Source: Rugosibacter aromaticivorans
GTDB lineage: Bacteria; Pseudomonadota; Gammaproteobacteria; Burkholderiales; Rhodocyclaceae
Length of the DNA stretch: 64,000 nucleotides
Assembly (NCBI RefSeq): GCF_000934545.1
Contig: NZ_CP010554.1
Span: 434,001 to 498,000 of the forward strand
Direction of reading: 5' to 3'
Under the pieces are notes generated by a model. It was not told where the DNA came from, did no database searches, and worked only from the letters and a program-made list of their open reading frames with translations. A program made the position numbers and the translations under genes. Numbering within the stretch: position 1 is the stretch's first letter; every line of letters begins with the position of its first letter. Of this stretch, positions 38,395 to 46,908 are shown piece after piece.

Positions 38395-39021
38395 CTACGT
38401 TTGATTGACCCAGGCAAGCAGGGGTTGCCATTGCTCGCGGTCTTTTTCGCTGCGTGCGGATGAAAGGTCGAAAATACTCATGCCGTGCGCGGCGGTTTGC
38501 ACATAGTTTTGTGTGTCGCGTAGGTGAGCGATCACAGGCAGGCCGGTGTCGACGAGAAAACGTTCCAGTTCGCCTGCGGCACGGGTGCGCGGGTCAACGC
38601 GCATGGCGACAATGGCGACAAAAGTTTCGTGTTGGCGAAGACTTTTTTCTTCGGTCAGTTGCTGTAGAAAATCGCGTGTGGCGAGAATGTCAAAAATGGA
38701 TGCCTGTAGCGGAACAATCACGCGGTTGGCCTGTTTTAAAACCTGCGCCAGTTTCTTGCCATGCAGCCCGGCAGGACTGTCCAATACAACGTGTGTCGTG
38801 TCTTTGGGTGGCTTGGCCGGGCGATCATCGGCCATGTCCCAACTCGCGATGGGTGGCAAGGCGGCCGAGCGCAATTTGAGCCATTCGCGCGAGGATTGTT
38901 GCCGGTCGATATCCCCCAGCATGACGCGGTTGCCTGCTCGGGCGAGATAGCCCACCAGATTCGTTGCCAGCGTGCTTTTGCCTACGCCGCCTTTAGGATT
39001 GGCAATCAGAAAAGTTTGCAT
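38395..39021 (-). CDS. ParA/MinD-like ATPase
   Basis: A 208-residue P-loop ATPase with the deviant Walker [16 protein letters not shown] at the N-terminus, switch I-like DIDRQQSSREW and Walker B-like HVVLDSPAG. It is an orphan ParA: no ParB is next to it. Cargo positioning or another spatial role is possible. It ends the qor-parA pair on the minus strand, five bases after the quinone oxidoreductase gene. Confidence 0.88.
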   Translation of the reverse strand: MQTFLIANPKGGVGKSTLATNLVGYLARAGNRVMLGDIDRQQSSREWLKLRSAALPPIASWDMADDRPAKPPKDTTHVVLDSPAGLHGKKLAQVLKQANRVIVPLQASIFDILATRDFLQQLTEEKSLRQHETFVAIVAMRVDPRTRAAGELERFLVDTGLPVIAHLRDTQNYVQTAAHGMSIFDLSSARSEKDREQWQPLLAWVNQT

Positions 39022-39026
39022 GATGT

Positions 39027-40037
39027 TCAGGGTAGCAAAATGGTTGATCCGGTGGTTTTTCTGGCGGTTAAGTCAGCGTGGGCCAGTGCCGCATCTTTAA
39101 GTGCATACGTCTGGTTGATTTCGATTTTAACCTGCCCCGACATGACAACCGCAAATAGCTCTTCTGCCATGAATAATAGATCACTGCGTTTGGCGGTGTA
39201 GGTGTAGAGCGTCGGCCGGGTGAGAAAGAGTGAACCGCGGCGTGCGAGTTCGCGCAACTCCATCGCAGGCACGGGGCCGGAGGCGTTACCAAAGCTGACC
39301 ATGAGCCCCATGGGCCGCAAGCAGTCCAGCGAATCCATAAAGGTGTTTTTGCCGATAGAGTCATACACCACCGGCACACCCTCGCCGCCGGTGATTTCTT
39401 TCACACGGGTAACAAAATTTTCCTGTGTGGTGACGATGACATGATCGCACCCATGGGCGCGGGCGATGGCCGCTTTTTCTGTCGAGCCAACCGTGCCAAT
39501 GACCGTGGCACCCAACGCTTTTGCCCATTGACAGGCGATCAAGCCCACGCCGCCAGCGGCGGCATGAAAGAGTATGGTCTCGCCGGGCATCACACGATGA
39601 ACACGGCGCAGTAAATATTGGGCGGTCAAGCCGCGCAGCATCATGGCCGCCGCTGTTCGAAAATCAATGGCGTCAGGTAGCTTGACGAGTCGATCAACCG
39701 GCATATCCCGCGCCTCGGCATAGGCGCCCACTGGATGCAGCGGGCCGCTGGCATAGGCCACGCGGTCACCGGGTGTGAACTCGGTGACGCCAGCACCCAC
39801 TGCCTCGATAACCCCCGCAGCTTCTTCGCCCAGGCCAGCTGGCAGATCCACCGGATATAGGCCCGAGCGGTAGTAGGTGTCGATGAAATTTACGCCAATG
39901 GCATGGTGCGTCATGCGGGCGTAGCCGGCCCCGGGCAGCGCAAGAAACTTGCTTTGCGCCGTATCACCAGCGCCGACTTTTTCCCAACGCATCACCTCGG
40001 GGCCGCCGGTTTGATAAAAACGAATCGCATGTGCCAT
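39027..40037 (-). CDS. NADPH:quinone oxidoreductase-type MDR
   Basis: This 336-residue zinc-free medium-chain reductase has the GroES-like domain (GVNFIDTYYRSGLYPVDLPA, GLGEEAAGVIEAVG) and nucleotide-binding AAAGGVGLIACQWAKALGAT. It resembles QorA. Residues about 19-27 (KVGAGDTAQ) are encoded by the dispersed repeat at 39958-39982 and make the N-terminal segment longer than usual by roughly ten residues. It is followed by parA and preceded by maeB on the same strand, five bases away. Confidence 0.9.
   Translation of the reverse strand: MAHAIRFYQTGGPEVMRWEKVGAGDTAQSKFLALPGAGYARMTHHAIGVNFIDTYYRSGLYPVDLPAGLGEEAAGVIEAVGAGVTEFTPGDRVAYASGPLHPVGAYAEARDMPVDRLVKLPDAIDFRTAAAMMLRGLTAQYLLRRVHRVMPGETILFHAAAGGVGLIACQWAKALGATVIGTVGSTEKAAIARAHGCDHVIVTTQENFVTRVKEITGGEGVPVVYDSIGKNTFMDSLDCLRPMGLMVSFGNASGPVPAMELRELARRGSLFLTRPTLYTYTAKRSDLLFMAEELFAVVMSGQVKIEINQTYALKDAALAHADLTARKTTGSTILLP
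39958..39982. repeat. Dispersed repeat copy inside the quinone oxidoreductase gene
   Basis: GCCGTATCACCAGCGCCGAC followed by TTTTT. The minus-strand reading is KVGAGDTA, in the same frame as in ruvA. Confidence 0.8.
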
Positions 40038-40042
40038 GTTGT

Positions 40043-42328
40043 TCAGTCCTTCAAAGCGTTTGCATCCACTACCGCCAGCGCGGTCATGTTAACCAGGCGG
40101 CGTACTGTTGCCGTAGGGGTCAGAATATGCACAGGTTTGGCCGCGCCCAGTAATATCGGGCCCACCGTGATGCCATCGCCGCTGACGGCCTTGATCAGGT
40201 TAAAGGCAATATTAGCAGCATCCAGATTAGGCATGATCAATAAATTGGCTTCGCCTTTGAGGCGGCAATCCGGGAAAGCCCGTTCGCGAATCGCTTGCGA
40301 TAACGCAGCATCGCCATGCATTTCACCATCGACTTCCAGGCCGGGTGCGCGCATTTCGATGAGTTGTCGCGCCTGCGCCATTTTTTGAGCCGATGCCGAG
40401 TGCACACTGCCGAAATTGGAATGCGACAGCAGCGCTACTTTCGGTGTCAGGCCGAAGCAGCGCACCTCCTCGGCGGCCATCAGGGCAAGCTCTGCCAGCA
40501 GTTCAGCCGAGGGATCTTGATTGACATACGTATCGCAGATAAACAGCGTGCGTTTTGGCAACAGCAACAGATTCATGGCGGCAAAGCTGTGTGCGTTCGG
40601 TTTTAACCCGATGACATCGGCCACGTGCCGCAAATGCTGTCCGTGCCCGCCAATCACGCCGCACAGCATCGCATCCACATCGCCTTCGGCCAGCAGCATG
40701 GCGCCGATCAGCGTGGTATTCGAGCGCATTGCCTGTTTCGCGACTTCCGGCGTCACCCCGTGGCGGCCTAGCCGCTGATGATAGGCCTGCCACAATTTTT
40801 TATATCGCGGGTCCGATTCAGGGTTGACCACTTCGAAATCGCGTCCCGCCACAATGCGCAGCCCGGCTTTCTCGATACGTGTGGCGATGACGCTGGGACG
40901 GCCAATGACGACCGGTTGCGCCAGGCCCTCGTCAATCACGGCTTGCACAGCGCGCAATACGCGCTCGTCTTCACCTTCGCAGTAAAGAACGCGACGTGGT
41001 GCTTTTTTTGCCGCATCGAATACCGGTTTCATGATGAAACCCGATTGATAAACAAAATTATCCAGTCGCTCGCGGTAGGCTTCAAAGTCGCTAATCGGCC
41101 GTGTGGCAACGCCCGAATCCATGGCTGCTTTAGCCACGGCCGGCGCAATCTTGACAATCAGCCGTGGATCGAACGGACGCGGGATCAGATACTCGCGGCC
41201 AAATGAGAGACTCTCGCCGCCATACGCCATCGCCACGACATCGGAAGCCTCGGCCTGCGCCAGTTCGGCTAACGCATGGACGGCGGCAAGTTGCATCTCC
41301 TCGTTGATGGTGGTCGCTCCGACATCCAGCGCGCCGCGAAAAATAAACGGAAAGCACAGCACGTTGTTGACCTGGTTTGGGTAATCCGACCGGCCTGTGG
41401 AAATAACAGCGTCGTCACGCACACTGCGCACCTCATCCGGGGTGATTTCTGGTGTTGGATTAGCCAAGGCCATGATCAGCGGATTTTTTGCCATCTTTGC
41501 CACCATGTCCGGCTTTAATACGCCGCCAGCAGACAGGCCAAGAAACACATCTGCGCCCTCAATCACTTCGCCGAGCGTGCGGGCTGCGGTGGTTTTGGCA
41601 TAGCGTGCCTTGATCGGATCCATCAGCTTGACGCGACCTTCATAGACCAGACCCTCGAGGTCGGTTACCCAGATGTTTTCTATCCGGATGCCTAACGAGA
41701 CCAGCAATTCAAGGCACGACAAAGCCGCCGCGCCGGCCCCGGAGGTCACCAGTTTGATGTCTTCTGGCCGCTTGCCGAGCAGTTTGAGCCCATTGAGAAT
41801 CGCGGCACTCACGACGATGGCTGTGCCATGTTGATCGTCGTGAAATACCGGAATTTTCATTCGCTGCCGAAGTTTTTCTTCAATATAAAAACATTCCGGT
41901 GCCTTGATGTCTTCCAGATTGATGCCACCGAAAGTGGGTTCCATGGCGGCGATCGCATCGACCAGTTTGTCGGCATCCAACTGGTCGAGCTCGATATCGA
42001 ATACATCAATACCCGCAAACCTCTTGAACAGGACAGCCTTGCCTTCCATCACTGGTTTGGCAGCCAGCGGCCCGATATTGCCCAAGCCGAGAACGGCTGT
42101 ACCATTGGTCACGACCCCCACCAGGTTGGCGCGCGCGGTCAGGCGGCTCACTTGACTTGGATCAGCCACAATCGCGTTGCAGGCAGCCGCAACGCCAGGG
42201 GAATAAGCCAGACCCAGATCGCGCTGGTTGGTGAGTTCTTTCGTCGGCACCACGGCAATCTTTCCGGCGGTGGGAAAAGCATGGTATTCAAGGGCAGCGG
42301 CTGCGAGATTTTCTTGTTCGGTAGACAT
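40043..42328 (-). CDS. maeB: NADP-dependent malic enzyme MaeB
   Basis: The 761-residue protein has a malic enzyme N-terminal domain ([32 protein letters not shown]), an NAD(P)-binding domain ([20 protein letters not shown]) and a C-terminal phosphotransacetylase-like domain (about 430-761, e.g. [33 protein letters not shown]). It decarboxylates malate to pyruvate. The PTA-like part is regulatory in known members. Length is standard for MaeB. Confidence 0.96.
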   Translation of the reverse strand: MSTEQENLAAAALEYHAFPTAGKIAVVPTKELTNQRDLGLAYSPGVAAACNAIVADPSQVSRLTARANLVGVVTNGTAVLGLGNIGPLAAKPVMEGKAVLFKRFAGIDVFDIELDQLDADKLVDAIAAMEPTFGGINLEDIKAPECFYIEEKLRQRMKIPVFHDDQHGTAIVVSAAILNGLKLLGKRPEDIKLVTSGAGAAALSCLELLVSLGIRIENIWVTDLEGLVYEGRVKLMDPIKARYAKTTAARTLGEVIEGADVFLGLSAGGVLKPDMVAKMAKNPLIMALANPTPEITPDEVRSVRDDAVISTGRSDYPNQVNNVLCFPFIFRGALDVGATTINEEMQLAAVHALAELAQAEASDVVAMAYGGESLSFGREYLIPRPFDPRLIVKIAPAVAKAAMDSGVATRPISDFEAYRERLDNFVYQSGFIMKPVFDAAKKAPRRVLYCEGEDERVLRAVQAVIDEGLAQPVVIGRPSVIATRIEKAGLRIVAGRDFEVVNPESDPRYKKLWQAYHQRLGRHGVTPEVAKQAMRSNTTLIGAMLLAEGDVDAMLCGVIGGHGQHLRHVADVIGLKPNAHSFAAMNLLLLPKRTLFICDTYVNQDPSAELLAELALMAAEEVRCFGLTPKVALLSHSNFGSVHSASAQKMAQARQLIEMRAPGLEVDGEMHGDAALSQAIRERAFPDCRLKGEANLLIMPNLDAANIAFNLIKAVSGDGITVGPILLGAAKPVHILTPTATVRRLVNMTALAVVDANALKD

Positions 42329-42444
42329 ATCGACTTTTAAGCAGTGACAGGAAGTTTCTCAATCATAAACCCGCCAGGTGCAGATTGATCGATCAGTTAT
42401 CGCGCCAAGTATGGCAAAATCAAAGTGTTCACTGGGGGTATGGC

Positions 42445-42981
42445 ATGCGACGAGTCGTGTTTAATCAGAAGGGCGGCGTTGGCAAAAGCACCATCACCTG
42501 TAATCTTGCCGCCATCAGCGCGATGCGTGGTGTGCGTACCTTGGTGATTGATCTTGATCCGCAGGCTAATTCGACCCATTCATTATTTGCTTGGTGCTGC
42601 GGCAGACAACCTGAACAACACGGCGACGGGTTTTTTTGACCAGATGCTTAACTTCAAGTTGCGGCCATTACCGACGGAAGACTTTATTGTCGCCACCCCG
42701 TTTGAGAATCTATTCTTGCTGCCAGCGGATGCGGCGCTGGGAGAATTACAGGCCAAGCTCGAATCGCGTTACAAAATTTACAAGCTGCGCGAAGCGCTAC
42801 CGGTGCTCGACGCCATGATTTCGTCCTCTGTAAAAATCAAGGAATCACACCAGCGGGCGTTACCGATGATTCATCTTGACCGTCAGCACAAGCTAACTAC
42901 CGAGTGTATGTGCAGCTGTTTGATTTGCTCGAAGCGGCGCGCAAGACGCGCGCCAAAGCCGCAGCAAAACAGCGACCATGA
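42445..42981 (+). pseudogene. Broken ParA family gene
   Basis: It opens [20 protein letters not shown] with a good deviant Walker A and [10 protein letters not shown]. There CATTCATT (42577-42584) looks like a four-base duplication that shifts the frame; [20 protein letters not shown] and ENLFLLPADAALGELQAKLE continue in the new frame. Between KLREALPVLDA and SSVKIKESHQ about 100 residues are missing. Near 42900 the frame shifts again before YVQLFDLLEAARKTRAKAAA and KQRP. Three lesions make it inactive. Confidence 0.85.
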
Positions 42982-43053
42982 CGGCTACCCTGCACCCGTT
43001 AATAGCTGAAAATAGCTGATCTGATCTTGCTCGATCTTGCCTGATTTTTCCTC

Positions 43054-43716
43054 ATGCACCCTTTGTCTAAGCAACCGACCGACCCAACCGAAGCGGTAGC
43101 CCTCACGCTGGCATACTACGACACTGCCGCAGAAGCCTTTCGCGCAGGCACGCAAGATCACGATGTGAGCCAGAATATCGCCGCGTTGTTGCGACACGTT
43201 CACGCCACGCCGCCGTTCACCGTGCTGGATGTGGGGTGTGGCCCGGGGCGGGACCTCAAGACATTTACTGCGCTGGGGCATCGTGCGATCGGGCTGGATG
43301 GCTCGGCGGCTTTTGTTGCCATGGCCAAGGCAGACACAGGGTGCGAGGTCTGGCAGCAAAATTTTCTCGCGCTTGATTTGCCCGCGACCTATTTCGATGG
43401 GGTATTCGCCAACGCATCGCTGTTTCATGTGCCAAGCCTGGCTTTGCCGCGCGTCTTGCGGCAGTTGCATGCCACCTTGAAACCCGGCGGCGTATTGTTC
43501 AGCTCCAACCCGCGCGGCAATAATCAGGAAGGCTGGCAGGGCGATCGCTATGGTGCCTACCATGACCTCGATACCTGGCGCCAGCAGGTGACCCAGGCCG
43601 GTTTTACGGAACTCGAACACTATTATCGCCCCGAGGGTTTGCCTCGCGATCAACAGCCGTGGCTAGCCAGTGTTTGGCGTGCGACGGCAACGCCATCCAG
43701 CCTCTTCCCGGCTTAA
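43054..43716 (+). CDS. Class I SAM-dependent methyltransferase
   Basis: A 220-residue methyltransferase with SAM-binding motif I VLDVGCGPGRDLKTF near residue 65, motif II GLDGSAAFVAMA and FDGVFANASLFHVP, and LKPGGVLFSSNPRG. It belongs to the Methyltransf_11/25 type; the substrate is unknown. It starts 72 bases after the parA wreck and is followed by the phytochelatin-synthase-like gene 58 bases later. Confidence 0.88.
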   Translation: MHPLSKQPTDPTEAVALTLAYYDTAAEAFRAGTQDHDVSQNIAALLRHVHATPPFTVLDVGCGPGRDLKTFTALGHRAIGLDGSAAFVAMAKADTGCEVWQQNFLALDLPATYFDGVFANASLFHVPSLALPRVLRQLHATLKPGGVLFSSNPRGNNQEGWQGDRYGAYHDLDTWRQQVTQAGFTELEHYYRPEGLPRDQQPWLASVWRATATPSSLFPA

Positions 43717-43774
43717 TTCACGAACAAAGATGCGCAAGCAAGTTCAGCAAATAAACCCATTCAGGAGACCGCAC

Positions 43775-44563
43775 ATGAAAAAAACCTCGATTCGCCTGTT
43801 GAGTATCCTCAGTATGTTGCTGCTGATTTGGGCTGGGTGGACGGTCTGGAATAACGCCCTGCGTGCGCCTTCGTTCAATCGCTTGCCTTTGCCTCCATCG
43901 TTGATTGCGGCCGATTCTTCTGCGGGGCAAAAGTTGTTTGTCAGCAGCCAGTACACCGCAGATTACGACGCCCTCATCACGCATTTTGTGGCCCAGGCGC
44001 GCCCGGCTTTTTGCGGTGTGGCGAGTTCTGTGGTGGTGCTGAATGCAATAAACCCTGCGCTAAAGCCGGCACTAAAAATTGCACCAAGCCCGACAGAAAA
44101 TCCTGTCACCCAGTCCACTTTTTTTGATGCGGCTGCGCGCCAGGTGCGTGGTGAGTTTGATGTCACTTTTGGTGGCATGAGCCTGGCGCAATTGCGTGAT
44201 CTGCTAAAAGCGCACGGCGTGGATGCCACGCTGACTTATGCGTCGGATACGACGCTGGAAGCCTTTCGCAAACAAGCGCAAGAAAATCTCAAAACGCCGG
44301 GCGATTTTATTCTGGTGAATTATCAGCGCGGCGCGCTGGGCCAGAAGGAATCTGGCCACATCTCGCCGCTGGCGGCTTACCATGAGGCCAGCGACCGATT
44401 TCTCATTCTGGATGTGGCGGCTTACAAATACCCGCCGGTCTGGGTGTCTGCCCAGGCGCTGTGGGCGGCGATGAATACCGTTGATCAATCTTCAGGGCAC
44501 ACGCGCGGATTTGTAGTGGTCAAACCGCTTCCAGTTTCGCGATTGCCAGCGCCAGCCACTTGA
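43775..44563 (+). CDS. Phytochelatin-synthase-like peptidase
   Basis: From the ATG at 43775 (ribosome site CAGGAGA) the protein has 262 residues: an N-terminal signal-anchor helix (IRLLSILSMLLLIWAGWTVW), then a papain-like phytochelatin synthase catalytic domain. The triad is visible as Cys80 (PAFCGVASS), His195 (SGHISPLAAY) and Asp213 (FLILDVAAYKYPPVWV). Bacterial short forms chiefly cleave glutathione or its conjugates rather than make phytochelatins. The gene end overlaps uvrD by 44 bases on the other strand. Confidence 0.88.
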   Translation: MKKTSIRLLSILSMLLLIWAGWTVWNNALRAPSFNRLPLPPSLIAADSSAGQKLFVSSQYTADYDALITHFVAQARPAFCGVASSVVVLNAINPALKPALKIAPSPTENPVTQSTFFDAAARQVRGEFDVTFGGMSLAQLRDLLKAHGVDATLTYASDTTLEAFRKQAQENLKTPGDFILVNYQRGALGQKESGHISPLAAYHEASDRFLILDVAAYKYPPVWVSAQALWAAMNTVDQSSGHTRGFVVVKPLPVSRLPAPAT

Positions 44564-46790
44564 CGCCCGCTGCCTTGAAATTGACTTGCACGCGGGCATC
44601 CGTGCCGCTGCCTTCGGCATTCACGATGACGCCGGGGCCAAACTTGGCGTGGTGCACATTCATGCCGATAGAGAAACCGCTACGCTCTGGCGGGCGGCCT
44701 GGGCGCTGTGCGGTAACGGGCGACTGGTTATGAAAAGTCTTGAGTCCGTTACTGGACGGTGCTGGTGAGACGGCGAAATGTTGCTTCTCCACTCTTGGCG
44801 TTAGCCACTTGAGCAGCTCCTTGGGGATTTCATCGAGAAAACGCGAGGGCAGGTTGTAGCGTGTCTGACCATGCAGCATGCGGCTTTGCGCGATACTGAG
44901 ATATAGCCGCTGCCGCGCACGAGTGACGGCGACATACATCAGGCGGCGCTCTTCCTCCAGCCCGTTGCTGCCGTTTTTGGTGTCATTAACGGCGTTTTCA
45001 TGCGGGAACAAACCTTCTTCCAGACCGCTGATAAACACCATGTTGAACTCCAGCCCTTTGGCGGAATGCACCGTCATCAATTGCAGGGCATCGTCACCCT
45101 CGCCCGCCTGATGTTCGCCGGCTTCGAGCGAGGCGTGAGCGAGAAACGCCGCCAGATCGGCTGACAACTCGCCCTCTTCGCTGACCGTGCCTTCCTCGGC
45201 GATAAAGCTGGCCGCCGCATTGATCAGCTCGTCCAGATTGGAGAGCCGTTCCTGCCCCTCTTTTTCATTCTGGTAATGCGTGCGCAGGCCGGACAATTCA
45301 AGCACATGATCGATCAGCTCCGGCAGCGGCAGATGCACCGCTTCACTCAGTTGATGGATGAGTTGCGCAAACGCGGTGAGGGAGCTGCCGCCCTTGCCAC
45401 TCACCTGCGTAATGGCCGCATGCAGGCTGCTGTTGGCTGCCTTGGCTGCATCCTGTAGCGCCTCCAGGCTGCGCGCGCCGATGCCGCGCACGGGGAAATT
45501 CACCACGCGGAGAAACGCCGTGTCGTCGTTGGGATTGGCGATCAGGCGCAGATAGGCCAGCGCATGCTTGATCTCGGCGCGTTCAAAAAAGCGCAGCCCG
45601 CCATAGACGCGATAAGGAATCCCGGCATTGAACAAGGCATGTTCCAACGCGCGCGACTGCGCGTTGCTGCGATAGAGCAGCGCAATTTCGGCACGCGTAT
45701 GACCGTCGCGCACGAGCGATTTGACTTCTTCAACGATCCAGCGCGCTTCATCGCTGTCGGCATACGCCTCATACACGCGGATCGGTTCGCCGCTGCCAGC
45801 ATGCGTCCATAGGTTTTTACCCAGGCGGTGCGGATTGTTGCGAATGATGGCGTTAGCCGCATCCAGAATATTGCCGTGCGAGCGATAGTTCTGCTCCAGG
45901 CGGATCATGTTTTTGACGTTGAACTCGCGTTCAAAATCGCGCATGTTGCCCACGTCCGCGCCGCGAAAGGCATAGATGCTCTGATCATCATCGCCGACTG
46001 CGAAGATACTGGCGCCTTTTGGCGCCGTTGAATAGTCGCCCCCTTCCGCGGGAAGGGGGTTGGTGGGATGGCCATTGGCAGGACCGCCTGCAAGCATGCG
46101 AAGCCATGCGTATTGCAGGCGGTTGGTATCCTGAAATTCATCCACCAGAATATGCCGAAAGCGTTCCTGATAATGGCGCAGCAAGGGCTCGTTGCGCGAC
46201 AGCAGTTCAAAAGAGCGCAACAGCAGTTCGGCGAAATCGACCACGCCTTCACGCTGGCATTGCGCTTCGTAAGCGGCATAAATTTCCACCTTCTGTTTTG
46301 CCCAGCTATCCCACGCCTCGACAGCCGATGCCCGCAGGCCCTGCTCTTTTTGTGCGTTGATGAACTGGCACATCTCGCGCGGCGGAAATTTTTCGTCATC
46401 CACGTTCAGCGCTTTCATCAGGCGCTTGACCGATGAGAGCTGGTCGGCCGAATCGAGTATCTGAAACAGTTGCGGCAAACCCGCATCGCGGTAATGCGCG
46501 CGCAACAGGCGATTGCACAAGCCATGAAAAGTGCCGATCCACATACTTTTCACATTCACCGGCAACATCGCCGCCAGGCGCGTCTGCATTTCCTTCGCCG
46601 CCTTGTTGGTGAAAGTCACCGCAAGAATGCTCTGCGGCGAGGCCTGGCCGGTTGAGATCAGCCAGGCAATGCGAGTGGTCAGCACGCGCGTTTTGCCGGA
46701 ACCGGCACCGGCCAGAATCAGAGCGTGCTCGGCAGGTAGCGTGACGGCGGCGTGTTGTGGTTCATTGAGATTGTCGAGCAGAGAAGTCAT
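44520..46790 (-). CDS. uvrD: UvrD/Rep-type DNA helicase
   Basis: I start it at 46790 (MTSLLDNLNEPQHAAVTLPA); the frame is open to 46856 through a repeat. The 756-residue protein has Walker A AGAGSGKTRVLTTRI, motif Ia TFTNKAAKEM, motif II DEFQDTN, motif III VGDDDQSIYAFRGA, motif V MTVHSAKGLEF and motif VI YVAVTRARQRLYL, plus the UvrD C-terminal Tudor-like domain. Between motifs II and III an insertion at about 236-259 (NGHPTNPLPAEGGDYSTAPK) is encoded by palindromic repeats at 46011-46059. Confidence 0.94.
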   Translation of the reverse strand: MTSLLDNLNEPQHAAVTLPAEHALILAGAGSGKTRVLTTRIAWLISTGQASPQSILAVTFTNKAAKEMQTRLAAMLPVNVKSMWIGTFHGLCNRLLRAHYRDAGLPQLFQILDSADQLSSVKRLMKALNVDDEKFPPREMCQFINAQKEQGLRASAVEAWDSWAKQKVEIYAAYEAQCQREGVVDFAELLLRSFELLSRNEPLLRHYQERFRHILVDEFQDTNRLQYAWLRMLAGGPANGHPTNPLPAEGGDYSTAPKGASIFAVGDDDQSIYAFRGADVGNMRDFEREFNVKNMIRLEQNYRSHGNILDAANAIIRNNPHRLGKNLWTHAGSGEPIRVYEAYADSDEARWIVEEVKSLVRDGHTRAEIALLYRSNAQSRALEHALFNAGIPYRVYGGLRFFERAEIKHALAYLRLIANPNDDTAFLRVVNFPVRGIGARSLEALQDAAKAANSSLHAAITQVSGKGGSSLTAFAQLIHQLSEAVHLPLPELIDHVLELSGLRTHYQNEKEGQERLSNLDELINAAASFIAEEGTVSEEGELSADLAAFLAHASLEAGEHQAGEGDDALQLMTVHSAKGLEFNMVFISGLEEGLFPHENAVNDTKNGSNGLEEERRLMYVAVTRARQRLYLSIAQSRMLHGQTRYNLPSRFLDEIPKELLKWLTPRVEKQHFAVSPAPSSNGLKTFHNQSPVTAQRPGRPPERSGFSIGMNVHHAKFGPGVIVNAEGSGTDARVQVNFKAAGVKWLALAIAKLEAV
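46011..46059. repeat. Two palindromes inserted in uvrD
   Basis: GGCGCC-TTTT-GGCGCC at 46011-46026 and CCCCCTTCC-GCG-GGAAGGGGG at 46039-46059. The second is the same type as CCCCCTTTCC-G-GGAAAGGGGG at 62968-62988 in rsmH. Together they encode part of an extra loop in UvrD. Confidence 0.7.
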
Positions 46791-46846
46791 GAAGGCGTAC
46801 GCGTGGCAAAAAATTTCGAGAGAGGACTGATTTTCCTCGATTTGCC

Positions 46847-46870
46847 GCCGTATCACCAGCGCCGATTTTT
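46847..46870. repeat. Dispersed repeat copy upstream of uvrD
   Basis: GCCGTATCACCAGCGCCGAT followed by TTTT, one base different from the ruvA copy. It lies in the 118-base gap between uvrD and the COG4389 gene. Confidence 0.75.
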
Positions 46871-46908
46871 AACGCGATGAATCTAGTCACGCTGGCGTGG
46901 GTTTTTTA

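Noticed and set aside
46791..46856. Upstream extension of uvrD by 22 codons
   Set aside because: The extension runs through the repeat at 46847-46870 and lacks family similarity; the Met at 46790 gives the standard N-terminus.
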